Assembly: GCF_004348675.1 (NCBI RefSeq)
Contig: NZ_SMKN01000028.1
Location: 1-42,792, forward strand
From: Micromonospora sp. KC606
Lineage (GTDB): Bacteria > Actinomycetota > Actinomycetes > Mycobacteriales > Micromonosporaceae
Length of the DNA stretch: 42,792 bases
Direction: 5' to 3'
A model generated the notes under the pieces. That model saw only the letters and a program-made list of their open reading frames with translations. It had not been told where the DNA came from and made no database searches. Position numbers and translations under genes: made by a program. Below are positions 23,264 through 33,439 of this stretch, one piece after another. Position 1 is the stretch's first letter. Each line of letters starts with the position of its first letter.

Positions 23264-23706
23264 ACCGACCCGCCGGCCGGCGCGTACGACAGCAGAAAGG
23301 TCCGCTCGTCGGCGCTGATCCGCCGGGGTCGCTTCGCCACCAGGTCGAACGGCACCAGCACCGAACGGGCGGTGCTGGCCAGCACGTCGCCGTCGTGCAA
23401 CTCGTAGGCGACGGTGAACGAGCCCGCCCGAACCTGCTCCACCCACAGCTCGATGCGGACAGTCGGGGCCGCCTCCGCGGTGGCCCGGCCGAGCGCGTAG
23501 TCGATCGGGCGCAGGTAGTCGACCTCGTGCCGGCGGATGACCACTCCGTCGGCGAACGAGTCGACGCCCCACGCCCGGCCGCCGGCGAACATCATCGCCA
23601 CCCGGGCCTCCTCGTAGAGAGTGAGGACGCGGGCGTTGTTGACGTGGCCGTACGCGTCCAGGTCGGACCAGCGCAGCGCACAGTGGTAGACGAAGCGGTC
23701 CGCCAT
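23260..23706 (-). CDS. Acyl-CoA thioesterase (hotdog fold, 4HBT)
   Basis: A 148-residue single hotdog-fold thioesterase that hydrolyses acyl-CoA in the cytoplasm. The catalytic segment is CALRWSDLDAYGHVNNARVL, with the acidic residues at 15 and 17 and the helix start at His21; HEVDYLRPIDYALG and VELWVEQ-like strands follow. The specific acyl chain is unknown; relatives include 4-hydroxybenzoyl-CoA and YbgC enzymes. The ATG at 23704-23706 is 2 nt after the ettA stop, and its own stop overlaps the next gene. The tight spacing indicates one operon: ettA, thioesterase, hypothetical. Confidence 0.9.
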   Translation of the reverse strand: MADRFVYHCALRWSDLDAYGHVNNARVLTLYEEARVAMMFAGGRAWGVDSFADGVVIRRHEVDYLRPIDYALGRATAEAAPTVRIELWVEQVRAGSFTVAYELHDGDVLASTARSVLVPFDLVAKRPRRISADERTFLLSYAPAGGSV

Positions 23707-23708
23707 GC

Positions 23709-25385
<1,677 letters not shown>

Positions 25386-25728
25386 GGTGCGGGCTACCTC
25401 CGTCGGTTGCGGTCGCGAGCTTGCGGGCGCGGGCACGGGCGGCCACTTCCGCCCGCCGCCGGCCGGGCCGGCCGCGCACACGCCGTCGTCAATCCTGACA
25501 GGTACGCGCGGTCGCGCCCACATCACCCCGCCTGGGTAGGTACGCGCGCGCCGTGCCGCTGCCCTGGCGGCGGCGTGCGGCACCCCGGGCAGGAGTGTCA
25601 ACAAGATCACGTTGGGGGTTCGGTGGTTCTGGGACGGGTAGGTGACTGCGGCACGGGGGCCCAGACGCCGCAGCTACGCTCAGTACGCTCATCGCGGTGG
25701 ACCCGTCAGCACCCGGAGGTGGCCGATC
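25386..25728. other. Divergent intergenic region, ettA / otsA
   Basis: These 343 nt must hold promoters for both directions. A TTGACA-like hexamer faces ettA at 25596-25601 but without a convincing -10. The otsA ribosome site GGAGGTGG lies at 25715-25722. I see no small gene. Confidence 0.4.
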
Positions 25729-27129
25729 GTGACCGTCCGTAGCTCCTTTGTCGTAGTGGCGAACCGACTGCCGGTCGACGAGGTGAGCACACCCGAAGGG
25801 CGGCAGTGGCGACGCAGCCCTGGTGGGTTGGTCACCGCCCTGCATCCCGTCCTCGCCGAGCACCAGGGCACCTGGGTCGGCTGGGCCGGTGGCACCGGCG
25901 CCGCACCAGAGCCGTTCGACCTGGAGGGCATCCGGCTGCACCCGGTGCCGCTGAGCGCCGAGGAACTGGAGCGTTACTACGAGGGCCAGTCCAATGCCAC
26001 CATCTGGCCGCTCTACCACGACGCGGTCGAGACGCCGGCCTACAAGCGCCGCTGGCGCGAGGCGTACCGGCTGGTCAACGCCCGCTTCGCGGAGGCCGCG
26101 GCGGACGTGGCGGCCGAGGGCGCGACGGTCTGGGTGCAGGACTACCAACTCCAGCTGGTCCCGGCGATGCTGCGCGAGCTGCGGCCCGACCTGAAGATCG
26201 GTTTCTTCCTGCACATCCCGTTCCCGCCGATCGAGCTGTTCATGCAGATGCCCTTCCGCACCGAGATCCTGCGTGGTCTGCTCGGTGCCGACCTGGTCGG
26301 ATTCCAGCAGCGGCTGGCCGCGCAGAACTTCGTCCGGCTGGCCCGGCACCTGCTCGGCCTGCGTTACGAGGGCCAGATGATTCAGGTGGACGGCCGCCAG
26401 GTGAAGGCGGGCGCCTTCCCCATCTCGATCGACACGAGGGAGATGGAGCGGCTGGCCGAGGACCCGGCGATCCAGGCCCGGGCCAAGCAGATCCGCGAGG
26501 AGCTCGGCAACCCGAAGACGATCATCCTGGGCGTCGACCGGCTGGACTACACCAAGGGCATCGAGCTTCGACTCAAGGCCTTCCGCGAACTTCTCGCTGA
26601 CGGAAAGTTGACAGTCCCCGACGCGGTTATGGTGCAGGTTGCCACGCCCAGCCGAGAACGTGTGGAGCACTACCAGGCACTTCGCGTCAAGGTGGAGCGC
26701 GAGGTTGGTCGGATTAACGGCGAATTCGGTCGAGTCGGCGTGCCTGCGGTGCATTATCTGCATCAGTCGTACAGTCGCTCCGAACTGGCCGCGCTGTACG
26801 TCGCGGCCGACGTGATGATGGTGACCCCGCTGCGAGACGGAATGAATCTGGTGGCCAAGGAGTACGTGGCATCGCGCGCCGACCAGGGCGGCGCGCTCGT
26901 GCTCAGTGAGTTCGCCGGCGCCGCCACCGAGCTGCGCCAGGCGTTCCTGTGCAACCCCCACGACCCCGACGCCGTCAAGGACGCTCTCCTGCGGGCCGTA
27001 CACGTGGAGAAGACGGAGGCCCGCCGACGCATGCGGATCATGCAACGTCACCTGCGCGCCCACGACGTGGGGCACTGGGCGAAATCGTTCCTGACCGAAC
27101 TCGGCACGTCCGGGGTGGAGGCCGAGTGA
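25729..27129 (+). CDS. otsA: Trehalose-6-phosphate synthase (GT20)
   Basis: Joins glucose from UDP- or ADP-glucose to glucose 6-phosphate, making trehalose 6-phosphate in the cytoplasm; 466 residues. Key segments are VVVANRLPV and [13 protein letters not shown] at the N-terminus, [39 protein letters not shown], and [17 protein letters not shown] followed by [17 protein letters not shown] for the nucleotide-sugar site. GTG 25729 follows GGAGGTGG. Codons between about 26565 and 26790 use noticeably more A and T in third position than the rest. Its TGA overlaps a GTG (GTGA) that opens the tandem 59-bp cassette leading to otsB. Confidence 0.96.
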   Translation: MTVRSSFVVVANRLPVDEVSTPEGRQWRRSPGGLVTALHPVLAEHQGTWVGWAGGTGAAPEPFDLEGIRLHPVPLSAEELERYYEGQSNATIWPLYHDAVETPAYKRRWREAYRLVNARFAEAAADVAAEGATVWVQDYQLQLVPAMLRELRPDLKIGFFLHIPFPPIELFMQMPFRTEILRGLLGADLVGFQQRLAAQNFVRLARHLLGLRYEGQMIQVDGRQVKAGAFPISIDTREMERLAEDPAIQARAKQIREELGNPKTIILGVDRLDYTKGIELRLKAFRELLADGKLTVPDAVMVQVATPSRERVEHYQALRVKVEREVGRINGEFGRVGVPAVHYLHQSYSRSELAALYVAADVMMVTPLRDGMNLVAKEYVASRADQGGALVLSEFAGAATELRQAFLCNPHDPDAVKDALLRAVHVEKTEARRRMRIMQRHLRAHDVGHWAKSFLTELGTSGVEAE

Positions 27130-27188
27130 GCGTGAGGAGCGAGCCGATCCTGCGAGCCCCGCAGTCGCGAACCGAGGTGACCCTGTGA
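27126..27188 (+). CDS. Coupled mini-ORF 1 (cassette-encoded, 20 codons)
   Basis: GTG 27126 overlaps the otsA stop; the frame encodes [20 protein letters not shown] and stops at TGA 27186-27188, overlapping the next GTG. It has no ribosome site of its own beyond coupling to otsA. Whether the peptide is functional or only keeps ribosomes moving towards otsB is unknown; the latter is likelier. Confidence 0.35.
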   Translation: MSVRSEPILRAPQSRTEVTL

Positions 27189-27243
27189 GCGTGAGGAGCG
27201 AGCCGATCCTGCGAGCCCCGCAGTCGCGAACCGAGGTGACCCT
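27126..27243 (+). repeat. Two perfect tandem copies of a 59-bp cassette
   Basis: Copies 27126-27184 and 27185-27243 are identical. Each begins GTGAGCGTGAGGAGC, contains a small hairpin CTGCG-AGCCC-CGCAG, and ends with the ribosome site GAGGTGA plus CCCT. Because a GTGA follows every copy, each creates a coupled 20-codon ORF. Without the cassette, otsA and otsB would join directly at GTGA. The sequence resembles dispersed intergenic repeats I recall from Micromonosporaceae, but this needs a search. Confidence 0.95.
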
Positions 27244-27247
27244 GTGA
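27185..27247 (+). CDS. Coupled mini-ORF 2 (cassette-encoded, 20 codons)
   Basis: Identical in sequence to mini-ORF 1 and preceded by GAGGTGA from the first copy at correct spacing. Its TGA (27245-27247) overlaps the otsB GTG at 27244, completing a chain of three GTGA junctions from otsA to otsB. Confidence 0.35.
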   Translation: MSVRSEPILRAPQSRTEVTL

Positions 27248-29847
27248 ACGCCCCAACCGATATCGTGACCCCGCCCGCGGGGACGATGGATCCCGAGCTG
27301 CGGGCGGCCATCGGGCGGATCGCCCGGGTGCCGCAGCTCCTGGTCGCCTGCGACTACGACGGCACGCTCGCGCCGATCGTCGCAGACCCGAGCAAGGCCG
27401 TGCCGCTGCCGGAGTCGGTGGCCGCGGTCCGCGCTCTGGCCGCGCTGCCGCAGACCACCGTCGCGGTGGTCTCCGGTCGCGCGCTGCGGGACCTGGCCGC
27501 GCTGTCCCGGCTGCCCAGCGAGGTGCACCTGGTCGGCAGCCACGGCTCCGAGTTCGACATCGGCTTCGTCGAGCGGCTCTCCCCCGAGCTGGTCGCCGTC
27601 CGCACCCGGCTGCGCGACGCGCTGCGCGAGATCGCCATCGCCCACCCCGGCGTACGACTGGAGCGCAAACCGGCCAGCGTCGCCGTGCACACCCGCGGGG
27701 TGGACCCGCAGGTCGCCGCGGCTGCCGTCGAGGCGGTCCGCAACGGCCCCGCCAAATGGCCGGACGTCACCGTCACCCAGGGCAAGGAGGTCGTCGAACT
27801 GTCGGTGGTCGCCACCCACAAGGGCACCGCGGTCGACCAACTCCGTACCCAACTGTCGGCCAGCGCGGTGCTGTTCATCGGCGACGACGTCACCGATGAG
27901 AACGCCTTCGGCAACCTGCACGGCCCCGACATCGGCATCAAGATCGGCCCCGGCGACACCCAGGCGCACTTCCGGGTCGCCGAGCCGCTCGACGCCGCCC
28001 GGGCGCTCGGCCTGCTCCTGGAGACCCGCCGGCACTGGCTCTTCGGCGAGCGGGCCGTGCCGATCGAACGGCACTCGATGCTGGCCAACGGCCGCACCGT
28101 CGCCCTGCTCACCCCCGAGGCCAAGGTCACCTGGCTCTGCCACCCCAAGCCCGACTCGGCGGCGATCTTCGCCGACCTGGTCGGCGGTGCTCCGGCCGGC
28201 CACTTCACGGTCGGGCCGGAGAAGGGCGGCATCCCGCTCGGGCAGCGCTACCGCAACGGCACCATGACCGTGGAGACCCGCTGGTCCGGCCTCACCGTCA
28301 CCGACTGGCTGGACCTGCCGGCCGCCGAGACCACCCCGGACGGCGCCGCCGTGGTCAGCGGCGACTCCACCCTGGTCCGGGTGCTCACCGGCACCGGACG
28401 GGCCCGGATCGAGTTCGCTCCGCGCCCCGAGTTCGGGCAGGTCCAGGTCCAGCTCCAGCCGATGGACGACGGCCTGCTGGTGCTCGGCTCCAACGAGCCG
28501 GTGTCGTTGTACGCCCCCGGCGTGGAGTGGGAGGTCGGCAACGACGGCGGCTACGAGAGCGCCCGTGCCGTGGTCGACCTGCGGGCCGCCGGTGGGCAGG
28601 TCGTGCTGGAGCTCCGCTTCGGCACGCACAGCCTGGAGCACCACCTGGTGCCGATCCACGAGCGGCAGGCCGCCGCCGAGCGGCCGTGGAAGGATTGGGT
28701 GGCCTCGCTGCGGCTGCCGCACACCGAACGCGAACTGGTCGCCCGCAGCGCGCTCACCCTGCGCGGGCTCTGCCACCAGCCCACCGGTTCGATCCTCGCC
28801 GCCGCCACCACCTCACTGCCGGAGGAGTTGGGCGGCGTCCGGAACTGGGACTACCGGTACTGCTGGCTGCGCGACGCGGCGATGACCGCCCGCGCGCTGG
28901 TCGACCTCGGCTCCACCGAGGAGGCCGAGGGGCTGCTGCGGTGGATCGACGGTGTCGTCGAACGCACCGGCGGGCACCCGGAGCGGCTGCACCCGCTCTA
29001 CACCGTCGACGGCTTCGAGCTGGGCGCCGAGGCGGTCATCGACACCCTGCCCGGGTACGCCGGCTCCCGGCCGGTCCGGGTCGGCAACCTGGCCAACCAC
29101 CAGCTCCAGCTCGACGTGTTCGGCCCGGTCGCCGACCTGATCGCCGCCGTGGCCGACGCCCGCGGCTCGGTCCGCGAGGACGAGTGGCGGGTGCTGGAGA
29201 ACATGGTCGAGGCGGTCCGCCGCCGCTGGCACGAGCCCGACCACGGCATCTGGGAGGCCCGCCTCCCGCCCCGGCACCACGTCTTCTCCAAGGTGATGCT
29301 GTGGATGACCGTGGACCGGGCGCTGCACGTGGTGCGCCAGCACGGCGGCGAGGACCGGCCCGAGTGGGTGGAGCTGCGGGACCGGATCGGCGCCAACGTG
29401 CTGGAGAACGGCTGGCACGAGGAGGTCGAGGCGTACAGCGTCGCGTACGGCGACGAGGACATGGACGCCTCCTCGCTCTGGATCGGCCTGTCCGGGCTGC
29501 TCCCCGGTGACGACCCACGCTTCCTCTCCACCGTGCTGCGGATCGAGGCGGACCTGCGCAGCGGCCCGGTCGTCTACCGGTACCACTGGGACGACGGCCT
29601 GCCCGGCCGGGAGGGCGGCTTCCACATCTGCACGGCGTGGCTGGTCGAGGCGTACCTGCGCACCGGTCGCCGCACCGACGCGGAGGAGTTGTTCACGCAG
29701 ATGGTCGACACCGCCGGCCCCACGGGCCTGCTGCCCGAGCAGTACGACCCGCTCGCCGAGCGCGGCCTGGGCAACCATCCGCAGGCGTACAGCCACCTCG
29801 GCCTGATCCGTTGCGCGCTGCTGCTCGACAACATGCTCAAGCAGTGA
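27244..29847 (+). CDS. otsB: Trehalose-6-phosphate phosphatase fused to GH15 glycosidase
   Basis: An 867-residue two-domain protein. Residues about 30-260 are an OtsB phosphatase of the HAD superfamily: nucleophile motif ACDYDGTLAP (Asp37, Asp39), VVSGRALRDLAAL, and the acidic GDDVTDENAF at 213-222; it turns trehalose 6-phosphate into trehalose. Residues about 270-867 are a GH15 (glucoamylase/trehalase-type) enzyme: VRNWDYRYCWLRDAAMTARA, LPGYAGSRPVRVGN, general acid Glu671 in HGIWEARL and general base Glu832 in GLLPEQYDP, with GNHPQAYSHLGLI after it. Both active sites look intact, so one chain could both make and split trehalose, or the GH15 part may act on another glucoside. Start GTG 27244 follows the cassette-supplied GAGGTGA. 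Confidence 0.93.
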   Translation: MNAPTDIVTPPAGTMDPELRAAIGRIARVPQLLVACDYDGTLAPIVADPSKAVPLPESVAAVRALAALPQTTVAVVSGRALRDLAALSRLPSEVHLVGSHGSEFDIGFVERLSPELVAVRTRLRDALREIAIAHPGVRLERKPASVAVHTRGVDPQVAAAAVEAVRNGPAKWPDVTVTQGKEVVELSVVATHKGTAVDQLRTQLSASAVLFIGDDVTDENAFGNLHGPDIGIKIGPGDTQAHFRVAEPLDAARALGLLLETRRHWLFGERAVPIERHSMLANGRTVALLTPEAKVTWLCHPKPDSAAIFADLVGGAPAGHFTVGPEKGGIPLGQRYRNGTMTVETRWSGLTVTDWLDLPAAETTPDGAAVVSGDSTLVRVLTGTGRARIEFAPRPEFGQVQVQLQPMDDGLLVLGSNEPVSLYAPGVEWEVGNDGGYESARAVVDLRAAGGQVVLELRFGTHSLEHHLVPIHERQAAAERPWKDWVASLRLPHTERELVARSALTLRGLCHQPTGSILAAATTSLPEELGGVRNWDYRYCWLRDAAMTARALVDLGSTEEAEGLLRWIDGVVERTGGHPERLHPLYTVDGFELGAEAVIDTLPGYAGSRPVRVGNLANHQLQLDVFGPVADLIAAVADARGSVREDEWRVLENMVEAVRRRWHEPDHGIWEARLPPRHHVFSKVMLWMTVDRALHVVRQHGGEDRPEWVELRDRIGANVLENGWHEEVEAYSVAYGDEDMDASSLWIGLSGLLPGDDPRFLSTVLRIEADLRSGPVVYRYHWDDGLPGREGGFHICTAWLVEAYLRTGRRTDAEELFTQMVDTAGPTGLLPEQYDPLAERGLGNHPQAYSHLGLIRCALLLDNMLKQ

Positions 29848-29859
29848 CCTGACCCGCCG

Positions 29860-29890
29860 CGGCGGCCGGGGACCAGGTCCCCGGCCGCCG
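29860..29890. terminator. Strong bidirectional terminator
   Basis: CGGCGGCCGGGGAC (29860-29873) pairs exactly with GTCCCCGGCCGCCG (29877-29890) over a 3-nt loop, between the converging otsB and cysG-like genes. Confidence 0.85.
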
Positions 29891-29909
29891 TCGCACGTCC
29901 GGAACCTAC

Positions 29910-31130
29910 TCAGGCCGGAGCGTCCAGCGCCCCCACCACGGCCCCGATGACCACGATGGCCGGCGGGCGCAGGCCCGCCTCGCTGACGTCCGCCGCCACC
30001 GCGCCGAGGGTCGACCGCAGGCTGCGCTGGGCGCCGGTGGTGCCCTCCTGGACCACCGCGACGGGAGTGGCCGGGTCCTTGCCGTGGCCGGTGAGGGTGG
30101 CGGTGATCGCCGCCAGGTTCTTCAACCCCATCAGCACCACCAGGGTGCCGCGAAGACCGGCCAGGGCCTCCCAACGCACCAGCGAATCCGGCGAGTCCGG
30201 GGCGACGTGCCCGGAGACGACGGTGAACTCGTGGGCCACCGCCCGGTGAGTGACCGGGACACCGGCCGCCGCCGGCACGGCGATCGCGCTGGTCACCCCG
30301 GGGACCACGGTCACCGGTACGCCGGCGGCGGCGCAGGCCAGCAACTCCTCGCCGCCGCGGCCGAAGACGTACGGGTCGCCGCCCTTGAGCCGGACCACGA
30401 CCTTCCCGGCCAGGGCCCGGTCCACCAGGATCCGGTTGATCTCCTCCTGGGCACGGGACGGCCCGTACGGGATCTTCGAGGCGTCGACCAGTTCGACGTC
30501 GGGGCGCAACTCGTCCAGCAGCAGCCCGGGCACCAGCCGGTCGGCCACCACCACGTCCGCCTCGGTGAGTAGCCGCCAACCCTTGACGGTGATCAGCTCG
30601 GGGTCACCGGGGCCGGCCCCGACCAGCGCCACCCGCCCGGGTTCGGCCCCGGTGGGCGCCGGCGTGGCCAGGCCGGTGCGGACGGTCAGCAGGTCGCGTA
30701 CCGCGTCGCGGACGGTCATCGCCCGGCGCGGGTCCCCGCCGCCGAACACGGCCACGGTGACCGGGCCGTGCCGGGTCACCGCCGGGGTCCAGGCGGTGGC
30801 CGCGGCGCGGTCGTCGGCGCGTACGCAGAAGACCCGCCGCTCGGCGGCGGCGGCGCTGGCCGCCGCGGCGGCGAGCCGGTCGTCGACGGCGACCTGGACC
30901 AGCCAGGCCCCGTCGAGGTCGTCCGGGGCGAAGCGGCGGGGAGCCCAGTGCAGCCGGCCGGCGTCGACGTGCGCCTGCAGGGCCGGGGTCAACTCCGGCG
31001 CGACGAGGAACACGTCGGCGCCCGCGTCGAGCAACGCCGGCACCCGCCGGGTGGCGACGGCTCCCCCGCCCACCACGACCACCCGCCGGCCGGTGAGGCG
31101 TAACCCCAGGGGATAGGGACTGGCGCTCAC
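29910..31130 (-). CDS. cobA: Uroporphyrinogen-III C-methyltransferase / precorrin-2 dehydrogenase
   Basis: A 406-residue CysG-type fusion. Residues 1-150 are the NAD-dependent precorrin-2 dehydrogenase/ferrochelatase domain (VVVVGGGAVATRRVPALLDA, then VTVAVFGGGDPRRA). Residues about 165-400 are the SAM-dependent SUMT domain: VALVGAGPGDPELITVKGWR, VVADRLVPGLLLDELRPDVE, VVRLKGGDPYVFGRGGEELL and VVPGVTSAIAVPAAAGVPVT. It methylates uroporphyrinogen III at C2 and C7, feeding sirohaem and cobalamin. The start overlaps the cobT stop by 4 nt, so it is the last gene of a coupled cobC-cobT-cobA operon. cysG is an equally valid name. Confidence 0.93.
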   Translation of the reverse strand: MSASPYPLGLRLTGRRVVVVGGGAVATRRVPALLDAGADVFLVAPELTPALQAHVDAGRLHWAPRRFAPDDLDGAWLVQVAVDDRLAAAAASAAAAERRVFCVRADDRAAATAWTPAVTRHGPVTVAVFGGGDPRRAMTVRDAVRDLLTVRTGLATPAPTGAEPGRVALVGAGPGDPELITVKGWRLLTEADVVVADRLVPGLLLDELRPDVELVDASKIPYGPSRAQEEINRILVDRALAGKVVVRLKGGDPYVFGRGGEELLACAAAGVPVTVVPGVTSAIAVPAAAGVPVTHRAVAHEFTVVSGHVAPDSPDSLVRWEALAGLRGTLVVLMGLKNLAAITATLTGHGKDPATPVAVVQEGTTGAQRSLRSTLGAVAADVSEAGLRPPAIVVIGAVVGALDAPA

Positions 31131-32200
31131 TTCTCCGAGACCCCCGCCGCGTCGAAGGTGGCGACCTCGTGCAGCACCCGCACCGCGCCGGTGACCACCG
31201 GCAGCGCCAACAGCGCCCCGGTGCCCTCACCCAGCCGCAGACCCAGGTCGATCAGCGGGTCCAGCCCGAGGTGGCGCAACGCGACGCTCGCGCCCGGCTC
31301 CGCCGACCGGTGCCCGGCCACCATCGCGCCGACCGCGTGCGGGGCCAGGGCCGCCGCGGCGAGCGCGGCGCTGGCCGCGATCACCCCGTCCAGCAGCACC
31401 GGGACGCGGCGCGCGGCGCCGCCCAGGATCAGGCCGACCAGCGCGGCGTGCTCCAGGCCGCCGACGGCCGCCAGTACGCCCAGTGGGTCGCCCGGGTCGG
31501 GACGGTGCCGGCGCAGCGCGGCCCGCACCACGTCGACCTTGCGCTGGTACGTCTCGTCGTCGACCCCGGTGCCGCGCCCGGTGACCCCCGCCGGGTCGGC
31601 GCCGGTGAAGGCGGCGACCAGCGCGGCGGACGGGGTGGTGTTGGCGATGCCCATGTCGCCGGTGAGCAGAATGCCGGCACCGGAGTCGACCATCTCGTCG
31701 GCGACCCGCACGCCGGTCTCCACCGCCGCTCGGACCTCGTCACGGGTGAGGGCGGCGGTGACGGTCATGTCCCGGGTTCCCCGACGGACGTTCGCGGCCA
31801 CCAGCCGGGGCCCGGCCGGCGACCCGGCGGGGTCGACCGGCAGGGCGGTGGCGACGCCGACATCGACCACGGTGACCGAGGCGCCGGCCTGCCGGGCGAA
31901 GGCGTTGACCACCGCCCCGCCGGCCAGGAAGTTGCCGATCATCTGGGCGGTGACCTCCTGCGGCCAGGGGGTCACTCGCTGGGCGTGCACGCCGTGGTCG
32001 CCGGCGAAGATCGCGACCGCGGCCGGCTCGGGCAGCGGTGGCGGGCAGACCCCGGCCAGCCCGGCGAGGCGTACGGACAGGTCTTCCAGGGCGCCGAGGG
32101 ACCCGGCCGGCTTGGTCAGCCGCCCCTGGAGGTCCCGGGCGGCGGCCATCGCCGGCTCGTCGAGCGGCCGGATCGCCGCGATGGTGGTCTCCAACTTCAT
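31127..32200 (-). CDS. cobT: Nicotinate-nucleotide-dimethylbenzimidazole phosphoribosyltransferase
   Basis: Makes alpha-ribazole phosphate, the lower-ligand precursor of cobalamin, from nicotinate mononucleotide and dimethylbenzimidazole; 357 residues. Diagnostic segments are RLTKPAGSLGALEDL, AIFAGDHGVHAQRVTPWPQE, LLTGDMGIANTTPSAAL, and the C-terminal LGLRLGEGTGALLALP that carries the catalytic Glu. The ATG at 32198-32200 overlaps the upstream cobC-like stop (ATGA), and its own end overlaps cobA. It shares an operon with two other corrinoid enzymes. Confidence 0.96.
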   Translation of the reverse strand: MKLETTIAAIRPLDEPAMAAARDLQGRLTKPAGSLGALEDLSVRLAGLAGVCPPPLPEPAAVAIFAGDHGVHAQRVTPWPQEVTAQMIGNFLAGGAVVNAFARQAGASVTVVDVGVATALPVDPAGSPAGPRLVAANVRRGTRDMTVTAALTRDEVRAAVETGVRVADEMVDSGAGILLTGDMGIANTTPSAALVAAFTGADPAGVTGRGTGVDDETYQRKVDVVRAALRRHRPDPGDPLGVLAAVGGLEHAALVGLILGGAARRVPVLLDGVIAASAALAAAALAPHAVGAMVAGHRSAEPGASVALRHLGLDPLIDLGLRLGEGTGALLALPVVTGAVRVLHEVATFDAAGVSEK

Positions 32201-33315
32201 GCCTCCAGGATCTCGCCCAGTACCTGGGTGAACGCGTCCGAGGTGGCCGGGTCGCGGACGGCCACCCGCAGCCAGTCGGGGCCCAGCCCGGGAAAGGTGT
32301 CGCCGCGCCGGACCGCCCAGCCGCGCTCGCGCAGCGTCTCGCGTACCCGGTCCGCGCCGGGCAGGTGGATCAGGACGAAGGCGCTGGCCGGGCGGCCCGC
32401 GACGCGTACCGCGGGCAGGGCCGCCAGGCGGGCGACCAGGTGGTCGCGGTCGGCGGCGAGTCGGGCGGCGATGGCGCGCTCGGCCGCGACGGCGGTCGGC
32501 GCGGCGATCGCGGTGGCGGCGGCGAGCGCCGGGGTGGAGACGGCCCAGAGCGGCTGCCCGGCCACGAAGCGCGCCAGCAGCGTGGCCTCGCCGAGCAGGT
32601 AGCCGATCCGCAGGCCGGCCAGTCCCCAGGTCTTGGTGAGGCTGCGGACCACGACCAGGCCGGGCAGGTCACGCCGGGCGGCGAGGGACTCCGGCTCGCC
32701 GTCGACGCCCGGGGCGAGGGTCGTGTCGGCGAACGCCTCGTCGACCACCAGGACCCGACCGGGCCGGGCCAGCGCGGCCAGGTCGGCGGCGGGGTGCAGC
32801 ACCGAGGTGGGGTTGGTCGGGTTGCCGATCATCACCAGGTCGGCGTCGGCGGGCACCCGCGCCGGGTCGAGGCGGAAGTCCTCGGCCGGGTCGAGCAACA
32901 CCCGCTCGACGGTGTGCCCGGCGGCCCGCAGCGCCGCCTCCGGCTCGGTGAACTGCGGGTGCACCACCACCGGTCGGCGTACCCCGGTCAGGGCGCGGGC
33001 GACCAGCACGAAGCCCTCGGCGGCGCCGGCGGTGAGCAGGACCTCCTCCGGGGGACGGCCGTGCCGGGCGGCGACGGCCGCGCGCGCCGGCCGGGGATCG
33101 GGGTACGCGGCCAGGTCGGCCAGGGCCGCCGTGAGCGGGTCGGCCAGCCAGTCCGGCATCTCGTCCCGCCGGACGTTGACCGCCAGGTCCACCAGACCGG
33201 GGGTGGCCTCGACGTCGCCGTGGTGTGCGAGGTCGGGTTCGACCGTGGCCGGGCCGGGGTCGGCGGCCGGCCCGTCCCGGGTGGTCGGCTCCGCGCCGAT
33301 CAGTTGCCCACGCAT
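32197..33315 (-). CDS. cobC: CobC-like PLP aminotransferase / threonine-phosphate decarboxylase
   Basis: A fold-type I PLP enzyme of 372 residues, close to histidinol-phosphate aminotransferases and to the Rv2231c/CobC group that supplies the aminopropanol arm of cobalamin. Visible are AVNVRRDEMPDWL, LLTAGAAEGFVLVARALTG, MIGNPTNPTSVLHPAADLAA, VVDEAFAD and the PLP lysine in VVRSLTKTWGLAGLRIGYLL. The substrate assignment rests on the coupled cobT gene. ATG 33313-33315 is the start; CAGGAT lies 7 nt upstream. The region is divergent from the penicillin-binding protein gene. No cobalamin riboswitch is recognisable before it. Confidence 0.88.
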   Translation of the reverse strand: MRGQLIGAEPTTRDGPAADPGPATVEPDLAHHGDVEATPGLVDLAVNVRRDEMPDWLADPLTAALADLAAYPDPRPARAAVAARHGRPPEEVLLTAGAAEGFVLVARALTGVRRPVVVHPQFTEPEAALRAAGHTVERVLLDPAEDFRLDPARVPADADLVMIGNPTNPTSVLHPAADLAALARPGRVLVVDEAFADTTLAPGVDGEPESLAARRDLPGLVVVRSLTKTWGLAGLRIGYLLGEATLLARFVAGQPLWAVSTPALAAATAIAAPTAVAAERAIAARLAADRDHLVARLAALPAVRVAGRPASAFVLIHLPGADRVRETLRERGWAVRRGDTFPGLGPDWLRVAVRDPATSDAFTQVLGEILEA

Positions 33316-33322
33316 GTCCGGA

Positions 33323-33328
33323 ATCCTG
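33323..33328 (-). promoter_or_regulatory. -10-like CAGGAT before cobC
   Basis: On the minus strand CAGGAT ends 7 nt before the cobC ATG; no ribosome site is seen. Confidence 0.4.
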
Positions 33329-33427
33329 CCGGGAAGCCGCCCGACTGCACAGCCGATCCCACCGTGGGCCGCGTCACCCGTCCAGCCGCGTTCATGAGTT
33401 CTTCTCATACGCGAATCGGAAATGTCA

Positions 33428-33433
33428 TAACTT
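33428..33433 (+). promoter_or_regulatory. -10-like TAACTT before the PBP gene
   Basis: TAACTT ends 6 nt before GTG 33440. The short dyad ATGAG-TTCTT-CTCAT (33394-33408) lies just upstream and may be a control site. Confidence 0.45.
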
Positions 33434-33439
33434 GACCCC

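Noticed and set aside
26608..26633. Internal promoter in otsA (TTGACA ... TATGGT)
   Set aside because: The spacer is only 14 nt, too short for a standard promoter; kept only as part of the codon-usage observation.
25489..28776. A 1095-codon open frame opposite otsA and otsB
   Set aside because: Antisense to two strongly recognised genes, with low-complexity translation (Gly/Gln/His/Val-rich). It contains no domain.
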